From contig JADGNM010000219.1 of assembly GCA_017883485.1 (NCBI GenBank), forward strand, positions 1-5,130: a stretch of 5,130 nt of DNA, in the 5' to 3' direction. A model generated the notes under the pieces. That model saw only the letters and a program-made list of their open reading frames with translations, did not search any database and had not been told where the DNA came from. A program made the position numbers and the translations under genes. Every line of letters starts with the position of its first letter. Position 1 is the stretch's first letter. This document shows, piece after piece, positions 1 to 5,130 of the stretch. Source of the DNA: Methanosarcina sp. Its GTDB lineage: Archaea; Halobacteriota; Methanosarcinia; Methanosarcinales; Methanosarcinaceae.

Positions 1-75
1 GAAAACATGGAAATTGTCTTTGATGATAATTTGGGGAAATGGAATTATAAAGTAATTCCCACAGTAAAATCATGA
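1..75 (+). CDS. 3' end of an upstream open frame, unidentified
   Basis: The frame is open from base 1 and stops at TGA 73-75. It ends in a plausible protein tail (…DDNLGKWNYKVIPTVKS). The product cannot be named from 24 residues. The TGA overlaps an ATG at 72-74 (ATGA), the arrangement of translationally coupled genes, so it may be the last part of a gene just upstream of the hydrolase. Alternatively it is the original N-terminal part of the hydrolase, separated from it by frame damage. The sequence left of the window is needed to choose. Confidence 0.35.
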   Translation, partial: ENMEIVFDDNLGKWNYKVIPTVKS

Positions 76-148
76 AGTTATTTTTTAGTTATTCCTTAAA
101 GTAAATGTTGGGCCTGAGAAATACGATTATATTATTCTTACAAACTAT

Positions 149-1186
149 GTGAAAGAGAAAAGCCCCTGGAAAACAGAAATAAGTCAAAATCTAATAATTC
201 TACCCGGACAGGCTTTGACTGAGGTTTTCTATTCTGAGATGGCAATATATTATGCTCAACAGGGATACAGTACATATATTTTAGACAGAAGAGAAACAAA
301 TATTCCGGTGAATGAGACTGATTTCAGCTATATGGAAAACTGGAAGATTGACGAGCACCTTAGTGACACATACGACGGCATCTCTGTATCAAGAATTCAC
401 ACTGCTATAATAAGCAGTGAGCCTGTAGAGAATATAGAGGTTACGGCAATCGGACATAGTCATGGAGCGTTGATTCTCACTGCTTATGCAGCCAGCGAAT
501 ACGAGGATTTATCTTCGGGTTCTGTTGACAGAATAGTGCCTGTTGACATTGTCGTAAAATATGATCCTGAACTTTCGGAGCTAATACAGTCACAGGCACA
601 GGAATTTGATATTATCACCAAAAGTATGGAAAACGGAACATACAACGCTACTAATATGGCCATCATGATGCAGATAGCCAATCTAGCCTTAACGGACCCT
701 GAAGGAAGATCTTTTGTTAATAACAATTTTACAAACAGGCAAATCTTCAGGCTTATGGCCAGCCAGACTTATACATTTTATGCACGTCCCTATACTCCGA
801 ATTACCATTACTGGAGTGGGGATCTGAATAGGCTTTGTTATGTTGATGAAGATCGGTTACTTAATCTGACCCTGGCCGGAGGAGCCGTTCCTCATACTCC
901 AAAACATCTGGATAGGTATATGGCGGGCCTTATGGGCAATATGGACGGCTATGAGATTGACTGCTCAAAAATTGATTCTCCGGTTCTTTATATAGGATTT
1001 GGGGGAGGTTTTGGTGACTATGGGTCATGGTGGTATAAAAACGAGGTTGGAAGAATAAATGGCAGAGTAACTTCCATGAACTGGAATAACCAGGGTCACT
1101 GCAGTATAGCTCTGGATTATAATTCTCCCGAGTTATGGGCACTTATAAACAGTTGGATAAAAATAATCAGATATAATAAATTATAG
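149..1186 (+). CDS. alpha/beta hydrolase, N-terminus probably lost to a frameshift
   Basis: Serine hydrolase of the alpha/beta fold; the substrate cannot be told. Numbering from GTG 149 (345 aa): an early strand and oxyanion-type loop NLIILPGQ (14-21), the strand-plus-basic pair YILDRRE (43-49) often seen in archaeal members, the nucleophile elbow GHSHG with Ser104, and a C-terminal GH (His317 in NQGHCSIALD) as the likely catalytic His. The catalytic acid may be Asp290, but this is uncertain. GTG 149 has no ribosome-binding site and cuts into what looks like the first strand: in-frame codons 89-148 read LFLKVNVGPEKYDYIILTNY, which fits the fold, but no start codon lies between TAG 86-88 and GTG 149. 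An ATG at 72-74 in another frame would join after a one-base shift near base 100. The gene may therefore be a pseudogene or carry a sequence error, although the remaining body is intact. It converges on the MATE gene. Confidence 0.8.
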   Translation: MKEKSPWKTEISQNLIILPGQALTEVFYSEMAIYYAQQGYSTYILDRRETNIPVNETDFSYMENWKIDEHLSDTYDGISVSRIHTAIISSEPVENIEVTAIGHSHGALILTAYAASEYEDLSSGSVDRIVPVDIVVKYDPELSELIQSQAQEFDIITKSMENGTYNATNMAIMMQIANLALTDPEGRSFVNNNFTNRQIFRLMASQTYTFYARPYTPNYHYWSGDLNRLCYVDEDRLLNLTLAGGAVPHTPKHLDRYMAGLMGNMDGYEIDCSKIDSPVLYIGFGGGFGDYGSWWYKNEVGRINGRVTSMNWNNQGHCSIALDYNSPELWALINSWIKIIRYNKL

Positions 1187-2638
1187 AGAGCTCTGGCCTG
1201 CTTCCGGCTGAAGCTCCATGACTTTTGGAAGAGGATTTGTTCTTATAAGTGCTCTCAAGTAATATCCAGCCCAGAGATACATTATCAAAGAACCTAATCC
1301 GTTGCCTATAACCATTCCCCACCAGGCTCCTACCTGTCCCATATTAAAGGTGAAAGCTAAGAGCGCTGCAAACAGCGGAGTAAAGACAATAGTCCTCAGG
1401 AGAGTTGCAATCAGAGCACTCATGCCCTTGCCCGCTCCCTGGAAGAAGGAAGAGGAAAAGAAACCAAGTGAAGCTATAGGGTAGAACAAACACATAACTC
1501 TCAGGAAATGAGCAAGGTCGGCTGTTATATGAGTTCCGCCTTCCGATTGTGTAAATATGTACGCAATTTGTGTAGCAAAGATAAATAGAACCGCTCCGAT
1601 TCCACACTCTATAAGAAATCCGAGTTTCGTTGAGTAAGAAAGAGCGATCTTTGCTTTTATATAATCATGGGCACCGATTGCAGCTCCGGTTACCGAGATT
1701 ATGGCCATTGCTATTCCCATCAGAGGAGCCATCGCAATTGTCGCTATTCTCCATCCTGTAGAATAGACTGCAACCCCATCGGTATTGCTTACAAGCACAA
1801 TAATGAAATTTAAGAATATCATTGACAAAGACATGGAAAGTTGCAGCGCTGAAGCCGGAACTGAAATCCCTAAGATTTCTTTTACTATGCTCTTTTCAAA
1901 GCGGAAATTCTTAAAATTGAAGCTCACATAGGTATCTTTTCTGAAAAATAGCCAGTTTGCCATCATTAGAGAAGAAATGATTATGGAAAGCAAGGTAGCC
2001 CAGGCTGCACCTGCAATTCCCATATTCAGATTGTAGATAAATATAGGGTCAAGGACCATATTCAGGACTGCGCTAATAATCATAGCCCTCATGGCTCGCT
2101 TCGAATCTCCTTCGCTTCGGAGAATGGAATTTGCCACGCTGGAGAAAAATATCGCAACACTTCCAAGGAAAATAACACGGGCAAAAGCTACTGCAAGTCC
2201 GGTAGTCTTTCCGGCTCCTGAAAGGATGAAAAGCTGAGGGGCAAAGAGATAAAACGGAATTGTAAATATAATCGAGAGCAGAACAGTTATAATTATTGTG
2301 TGTACTGCAGCATTGTCTGCCCCTGCCTTATCTCTAGCACCGATCCTGCGGGAAATAGCAGCTCCCCCTCCTATACCTATTCCATTGGATATAGCCATGC
2401 TGATAAAGAAGAATGGGAACACAAAACCCATTGCTGCAAGGGCATCTGCTCCAAGTCCGGAAACCCAGTACGTATCAATCAAGCTGTATATGGTCTGCAC
2501 GGACATGGCAATAATCATAGGAATTGATAATTTCACTATAGCTTTTTTTGGGTCCCCGATCAGTGTTTTTACTCCGACAGTCTCGTTTTTTCCTGCATTT
2601 CCGGCAGAGTTTATGTTTTTATCTTGACTATTTATCAT
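1181..2638 (-). CDS. MATE-family efflux transporter (Na+ or H+ antiporter)
   Basis: Polytopic inner-membrane exporter of the multidrug and toxic compound extrusion family, which drives out cationic drugs or metabolites in exchange for Na+ or H+. At 485 aa it has the usual length plus a polar N-terminal tail of about 30 residues. Twelve hydrophobic segments fall into two six-helix halves, roughly 33-235 and 250-465. The first helix carries P40 and D55 (PMIIAMSVQTIYSLID), the same spacing as P26 and D41 of Pyrococcus MATE; N193 and D197 (LNMVLD) match its N180 and D184, so the N-lobe cation site looks complete and a DinF-like archaeal subtype is likely. Start ATG 2638-2636 is preceded on its strand by AAGGAAG (2654-2648), 9 nt away. 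The stop overlaps the end of the hydrolase by 6 bases. The exported substrate is unknown. Confidence 0.95.
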   Translation of the reverse strand: MINSQDKNINSAGNAGKNETVGVKTLIGDPKKAIVKLSIPMIIAMSVQTIYSLIDTYWVSGLGADALAAMGFVFPFFFISMAISNGIGIGGGAAISRRIGARDKAGADNAAVHTIIITVLLSIIFTIPFYLFAPQLFILSGAGKTTGLAVAFARVIFLGSVAIFFSSVANSILRSEGDSKRAMRAMIISAVLNMVLDPIFIYNLNMGIAGAAWATLLSIIISSLMMANWLFFRKDTYVSFNFKNFRFEKSIVKEILGISVPASALQLSMSLSMIFLNFIIVLVSNTDGVAVYSTGWRIATIAMAPLMGIAMAIISVTGAAIGAHDYIKAKIALSYSTKLGFLIECGIGAVLFIFATQIAYIFTQSEGGTHITADLAHFLRVMCLFYPIASLGFFSSSFFQGAGKGMSALIATLLRTIVFTPLFAALLAFTFNMGQVGAWWGMVIGNGLGSLIMYLWAGYYLRALIRTNPLPKVMELQPEAGQSSL

Positions 2639-2665
2639 AAATTACATCTTCCTTATTTCCAGATT

Positions 2666-2896
2666 GCAGTTCCCGGGCTGCTATCCAGATTTCCTGCAGT
2701 TTGTCTGCAAGGTTTGCAGGTTAATTAACAGCTAGAGCGCGGGCAATTACAACTTTCTGTTCCCTGGGAGTTCAGGAGGCAGGCTTTTTCATACCTGAAA
2801 GCCCGACATCTCAAATAGATCTGCTCCTTTTCTTGCCTTTACAGTTTTCTTTCTTCCTGAAAATCCTCAGGCAATAACTTTTCTCCGGATTTTCAG
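2666..2896 (-). promoter_or_regulatory. candidate structured 5' leader of the MATE mRNA
   Basis: If transcription starts about 25 bases past the TATA box at 3031-3024, the MATE mRNA has a leader of roughly 360 nt. Four potential hairpins lie in it: a perfect 10-bp stem CTGAAAATCC/GGATTTTCAG (2857-2866 with 2887-2896, 20-nt loop); overlapping alternatives GGCTTT/AAAGCC (2782-2787 with 2798-2803) and TTCAGG/CCTGAA (2771-2776 with 2794-2799); CCTGCA/TGCAGG (2693-2698 with 2715-2720); and a GC-rich near-palindrome around CCCGGG (2666-2681), about 12 bases before the ribosome-binding site. I recognise no known riboswitch. The stems are visible in the DNA; a regulatory role is inference. Confidence 0.35.
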
Positions 2897-3017
2897 AGTG
2901 AGAATATGATTGAAGCCCTGAGATCTCTTTTGAGTCCAGAAGACTTTACCCTTCGAAGACTTCTCGCAGGCTGTCTGAGCTCATGCGGTCGTTTTTGTGA
3001 ATATGCAAATTTACGAT

Positions 3018-3047
3018 ATCTTGTTTATAAAGTCTCTTAAACAAGAT
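3018..3047 (-). promoter_or_regulatory. TATA box inside a 10-bp inverted repeat, probable MATE promoter/operator
   Basis: ATCTTGTTTA (3018-3027) and TAAACAAGAT (3038-3047) are perfect reverse complements separated by 10 bases. The left arm runs into TTTATAAA (3024-3031), a strong archaeal TATA word that reads the same on both strands. Read leftward it would start transcription near base 3000, upstream of the MATE gene. A dimeric repressor bound to the repeat would block TBP. No regulator gene is seen in the window. The symmetry is plain; the function is inferred. Confidence 0.5.
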
Positions 3048-3218
3048 GAGAAGCCGCAGTAAGTGTTTTTCGTGAGATTTAACCAGCTATTTGTTTATAT
3101 ATGGTTTGATTTCTAACTAAATAAGATGGATAATATTTATATTTTTTGAATCTTCAAGAAAAAAGTTAATAAATTGATTAATAGTGAGTTAAATTGATGA
3201 AAGTATCAACAGCTCCAG

Positions 3219-3267
3219 TCTATAGTAAAATAATTCTATCTATAGAAAACCTGCACCAATCTATAGA
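3219..3267. repeat. three TCTATAG boxes at 20- and 21-bp spacing
   Basis: TCTATAG occurs at 3219-3225, 3239-3245 and 3260-3266; the last two extend to the palindrome TCTATAGA (3239-3246, 3260-3267). Each is followed by an A-rich stretch (TAAAA, AAAAC, GAAAG). Starts are 20 and 21 bp apart, two helical turns, so all three would face the same side of the helix. They lie downstream of the PIN gene and about 190 bp upstream of the proposed MATE TATA box. Confidence 0.5.
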
Positions 3268-3281
3268 GAAAGTGCCTGAAT

Positions 3282-3306
3282 AAAAAGGCGACAGTTATAC
3301 AAAAAA
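3282..3306 (-). terminator. T-run terminator after the PIN gene
   Basis: On the - strand, about 40 and 60 bases past the PIN stop codon, come T6 (3306-3301) and T5 (3286-3282). Archaeal RNA polymerase often terminates on such oligo-T tracts without a hairpin. Position and orientation fit the end of the two-gene transcript. Confidence 0.4.
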
Positions 3307-3344
3307 GTCCTCAAATCTACTATGGCAAAAGCCTAAAAAGTAAG

Positions 3345-4007
3345 TTAAGAAAAATTCTCACTTTTACCTTTACTCTCCAGCTTCTCGTTCCTCACCAGCT
3401 TCTCGTTCGCGGTCAGGATCTCAACTCCAAGTTCACTAAAATCCTTGTCGTGGGTTACGAAGACCAGACCTTTTGCACGGCAGATTTGAGCAAAAAGAAG
3501 GTCATTAAAGTCATATTTTCCCTGCTCGAACAAATCCATGACTTCAGGAAAGTTTATTGCTTGTAATTCAGGATCGCAGGCCATGGTACTTTTGAAAATT
3601 TTTTTTACATTTTGGGCAATGTCCTGGGCAATGACCCGGTATCTGAGAGAATTTCGAAATTCCTTATACCTCAAAAATTCGGATTGCTGCTTGAACTCTA
3701 TCCTTGAGAAGGTATTAATAAATTCTGAAATTATCATGCAGTTGATGTAGATTGTACCTTTTGAATCCCTGATTCTTTTTAATGCCCTGGAATAAATATC
3801 CAACCTCTCATCAGGCCACCCTATGGGACCGTAAATGTAGAGCCAGATATTTGTATCAAAGAAGTAGCTCTTACCTGCAGGGAAATCATAGTTCTCTATT
3901 GAATGGATATTTACAGGAACAGGTTTTACATGCCTGTTTCTTCCGGCAAGAAGCCTCGGGCGGCGTTTTAAAGGGTAAACGGTTGCGATGTGGACTTTCT
4001 TACGCAT
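3345..4007 (-). CDS. PIN-domain ribonuclease-like protein (VapC-like toxin candidate)
   Basis: Metal-dependent RNase fold, 220 aa from ATG 4007-4005. This start is chosen because GGAGG (4017-4013) sits 5 bases upstream; starting 7 codons earlier at 4028 would place that site inside the gene. PIN acidic residues are all visible: D51 in YFFDTNIWLY, E95 in ISEFINTF, D166/D169 in YDFNDLLFA, and D187 with D189 in FVTHDKDF. The domain spans about 46-200. It is longer than a typical VapC (about 130-150 aa) because of an N-terminal extension of about 45 residues with a basic cluster (KRRPRLLAGRNRHVK, 14-28), and a C-terminal tail carrying a six-residue duplication (NEKLVR, NEKLES). The gene overlaps the preceding 90-aa gene by 8 bases (ATGCGTAA), so the two are surely co-transcribed. 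A toxin role is inference; a housekeeping RNA-processing PIN protein is the alternative. Confidence 0.88.
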   Translation of the reverse strand: MRKKVHIATVYPLKRRPRLLAGRNRHVKPVPVNIHSIENYDFPAGKSYFFDTNIWLYIYGPIGWPDERLDIYSRALKRIRDSKGTIYINCMIISEFINTFSRIEFKQQSEFLRYKEFRNSLRYRVIAQDIAQNVKKIFKSTMACDPELQAINFPEVMDLFEQGKYDFNDLLFAQICRAKGLVFVTHDKDFSELGVEILTANEKLVRNEKLESKGKSENFS

Positions 4008-4272
4008 CCTCTCCTCCCAGTACATCACTTAGAGCCTTCCTGCAAGAGTTGGCATTCTCAAAATAGGTTTTCGCCCGATCAATAACTCTTTTAAGAATAA
4101 TTTCATCTTCTTCCGGAATATCGGTAAAAGAAAGCTCCATCTCCTTGTTTTCACAGAGAGCGACTACAATTCTGTCGTGTACTTTCTGCCCGTCACACGC
4201 TGCAACGCAACAATCGGCCCCGGCAGTTTCAGCAATAATGATTTTTGTCCATTCTTCCGTAAGTATCCCCAT
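4000..4272 (-). CDS. 90-aa acidic protein of unknown family, partner of the PIN gene
   Basis: I do not recognise the family. ATG 4272-4270 gives 90 aa. A longer reading from TTG 4317 is possible (105 aa) but would swallow the TATA-like box at 4300-4291, so the ATG is preferred. The protein is acidic, with a mixed helix/strand look, a Cys group C21, C22, C26 plus C40 and C77, a central acidic stretch (DIPEEDE, 51-57) and a probable C-terminal helix (about 56-85). No membrane segment or known DNA-binding motif is visible. It precedes and overlaps the PIN gene, the usual place of an antitoxin, and its acidity would suit binding the basic N-terminus of its neighbour. This is guilt by association only. 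Confidence 0.7.
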   Translation of the reverse strand: MGILTEEWTKIIIAETAGADCCVAACDGQKVHDRIVVALCENKEMELSFTDIPEEDEIILKRVIDRAKTYFENANSCRKALSDVLGGEDA

Positions 4273-4290
4273 ATGCTTATTCTCATAATG

Positions 4291-4300
4291 GTTTAAAAAT
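4291..4300 (-). promoter_or_regulatory. TATA-like box of the 90-aa/PIN operon
   Basis: On the - strand ATTTTTAAAC (4300-4291), preceded by the purine-rich CGAG of a possible BRE, lies about 23 bases upstream of ATG 4272. That distance would start the mRNA at or next to the ATG. No good ribosome-binding site precedes this ATG, which fits a leaderless message. Confidence 0.4.
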
Positions 4301-4393
4301 CTCGGGTTTAAGATCAAAACTCAAGAACCAGGAAATCTGCCTTTACTACTCGAGCCTGCTATAATTATCATCCTGAACCCTTAATGATCATTT

Positions 4394-4849
4394 TCAGTCT
4401 GCCCTTTTAAAGAACAGCCATCCTTTTCCTTCTTTCCCATATTTTGTCCTGATCAAAACATAATCGCCTTTCAACTCCTCTCCATGGAGTGTCACAACAA
4501 TCTCCTTTTCCTCACGTTTCCGGAGCTCAAAAGTTCCTTTATCCCAGATCTCAACCTTGCCAGCTCCATACTCCCCTTCCGGAATTTTCCCCTCAAAATT
4601 TACATATCCAAGAGGATGGTCTTCAGTCTGGATAGCAAGCCTTTTCGTACCTATCTCTTTTGGCGGCTGCTTTGGTACAGCCCAGCTTTTCAGAACTCCG
4701 TCCATCTCCAGCCGAAAGTCGTAATGCAAATTGCGCGCATCATGCCGCTGTACTACAAAAACGGGCTTTTCGGAACTTTCTTGTAAATCCAAAGCAGGCG
4801 GCTCGGATGTCTTTTCAAAGTGTCTCTTTTTCTCATATTCTTCAAGCAT
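4394..4849 (-). CDS. LigD-type DNA 3'-phosphoesterase, free-standing
   Basis: Mn2+-dependent enzyme that trims 3'-terminal ribonucleosides and removes 3'-phosphates from DNA ends, making them fit for polymerase or ligase. In many bacteria it is the N-terminal domain of the multifunctional LigD; here it is a complete 151-aa protein, as in characterised archaeal members. Recognition is by FVVQRHDARNLHYDFRLE, SWAVPK, DHPLGYVNFEG and IPEGEYGAG. H36, H42, D44, R46, K60, R70, E76, H78 and Y82, with Q34, match in spacing the Pseudomonas active site (H42, H48, D50, R52, K66, R76, E82, H84, Y88, Q40). The N-terminal KRHFEKTSEP matches the substrate-contacting KRDF..T.EP segment, with His10 where Asp is usual. 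A stop lies three codons upstream of ATG 4849, so the start is fixed. No ligase, polymerase or Ku gene is in the window. Confidence 0.95.
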   Translation of the reverse strand: MLEEYEKKRHFEKTSEPPALDLQESSEKPVFVVQRHDARNLHYDFRLEMDGVLKSWAVPKQPPKEIGTKRLAIQTEDHPLGYVNFEGKIPEGEYGAGKVEIWDKGTFELRKREEKEIVVTLHGEELKGDYVLIRTKYGKEGKGWLFFKRAD

Positions 4850-4880
4850 GGAAGATCAATAGAAAATATGCTTTTGACAA

Positions 4881-4890
4881 GTATAAAGAA
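4881..4890 (-). promoter_or_regulatory. TATA-like box of the 3'-phosphoesterase gene
   Basis: TTCTTTATAC on the - strand (4890-4881) is centred about 35 bases before ATG 4849. A start site 25-27 bases downstream gives a leader of under 10 nt, in keeping with the lack of a ribosome-binding site before this ATG. Confidence 0.45.
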
Positions 4891-5008
4891 TTACGGTGGT
4901 GTCCGTAGAGTACTGATAAACATTGAAAATTGATTCTGTGAAGTCTAGACCGAGTAATTATTAGGAATTCGAGCAGCTGAAAAGAACTCTTATTCCCGAT
5001 TACTTTAC

Positions 5009-5129
5009 CTTGACTATGTCACATTAGACAATTACTCCATTTGCTGTCATCGATTTCGCAGCAAACAAGGTATTTGGTTTAATATGGTCTAATGATGATG
5101 TTTTCATCTGGTAATGTGACATAGTCAAG
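5009..5129. mobile_element. 18-bp inverted-repeat pair, MITE-like element or IS end
   Basis: CTTGACTATGTCACATTA (5009-5026) is the exact reverse complement of bases 5112-5129, with 85 bases between. The interior has no open frame of note but holds further inverted repeats: TTTGCTG/CAGCAAA (5040-5046 with 5059-5065) and CATTAGAC/GTCTAATG (5022-5029 with 5087-5094), the latter competing with the outer stem for the same bases. Size and structure suit a small non-autonomous element; two neighbouring insertion-sequence ends, or a large transcribed hairpin, are alternatives. The right flank lies outside the window, so target duplications cannot be checked. Confidence 0.5.
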
Positions 5130-5130
5130 T

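Larger units (their letters stand above)
2639..3344. other. 706-bp intergenic region between the MATE and PIN genes
   Basis: No convincing protein gene is visible on either strand. The half nearest the MATE gene (2639-2900) is mixed in composition and rich in short inverted repeats; the half from about 3000 to 3344 is very AT-rich with several TATA-like words. It most likely holds the MATE promoter and leader at the left, and the end of the PIN transcript at the right. Individual elements are listed separately. Confidence 0.7.

Noticed and set aside
86..88. TAG in the hydrolase frame read as pyrrolysine
   Set aside because: Pyrrolysine is plausible in a Methanosarcina-like host, but the frame above the TAG has a TAA at 65-67 and no start codon between, so suppression alone does not give the hydrolase an N-terminus.
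2906..3040. Small + strand open frame of 44 aa starting ATG 2906 (MIEALRSLLSPEDF…)
   Set aside because: It has only a weak GAG-type ribosome-binding site, ends inside the inverted repeat at 3018-3047, and lies antisense to the proposed MATE leader. Nothing supports translation, though homologues in relatives would change this.
3092..3103. Second TATA-like word GTTTATATATGG upstream of the MATE gene
   Set aside because: Could serve as an alternative promoter, but several such words occur by chance in this AT-rich stretch and it lacks the symmetry of the site at 3018-3047.
4383..4392. Palindrome AATGATCATT after the phosphoesterase stop
   Set aside because: Short, AT-rich, with no T-run; too weak to call a terminator or operator.
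4484..4908. Two overlapping + strand open frames opposite the phosphoesterase gene
   Set aside because: They are antisense shadows; the - strand frame has clear family motifs and the + frames have none.
4972..5029. In-frame stretch EFEQLKRTLIPDYFT just after a TAG, resembling the start of a transposase
   Set aside because: It lacks a start codon, is about 20 codons long, and cannot be told from chance without a database search.

Overview
The window looks like a chromosomal stretch from a methanogenic archaeon, most likely a Methanosarcina or close relative. This rests on TATA-type promoter motifs, AT-rich spacers hundreds of bases long, a free-standing LigD-type 3'-phosphoesterase (a form known from Methanosarcina-like archaea), and general protein style. 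It is inference; no marker gene fixes the genus.

Left part (1-2638): the end of an open frame (1-75) is followed by an alpha/beta hydrolase on the + strand whose 5' end appears damaged. It ends tail-to-tail, overlapping by 6 bases, with a 485-aa MATE-family multidrug/cation antiporter on the - strand.

Middle (2639-3344): about 700 bases without a convincing gene. It appears to be the control region of the MATE gene, read leftward. It holds a TATA box buried in a perfect 10-bp inverted repeat (3018-3047), a probable leader of about 360 nt with several stem-loops, a set of three TCTATAG boxes spaced 20-21 bp apart (3219-3267), and T-runs on the - strand that probably end the next transcript.

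Right part (3345-4849, all - strand): a two-gene unit, an acidic 90-aa protein of unknown family overlapping by 8 bases a 220-aa PIN-domain ribonuclease-like protein. This has the layout of a toxin-antitoxin pair, but neither that role nor the small protein's family is established. Upstream is the 151-aa 3'-phosphoesterase, a DNA 3'-end repair enzyme with its catalytic set intact. Each of the two transcription units has its own TATA-like box very close to its start codon, suggesting leaderless or short-leader mRNAs.

Right edge (4850-5130): no gene recognised. The last 122 bases contain an 18-bp perfect inverted repeat, the pattern of a small non-coding mobile element or the end of an insertion sequence, cut by the window edge. 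The genes do not form one pathway; the window reads as efflux, a possible RNase toxin module, DNA repair and a mobile-element remnant side by side.
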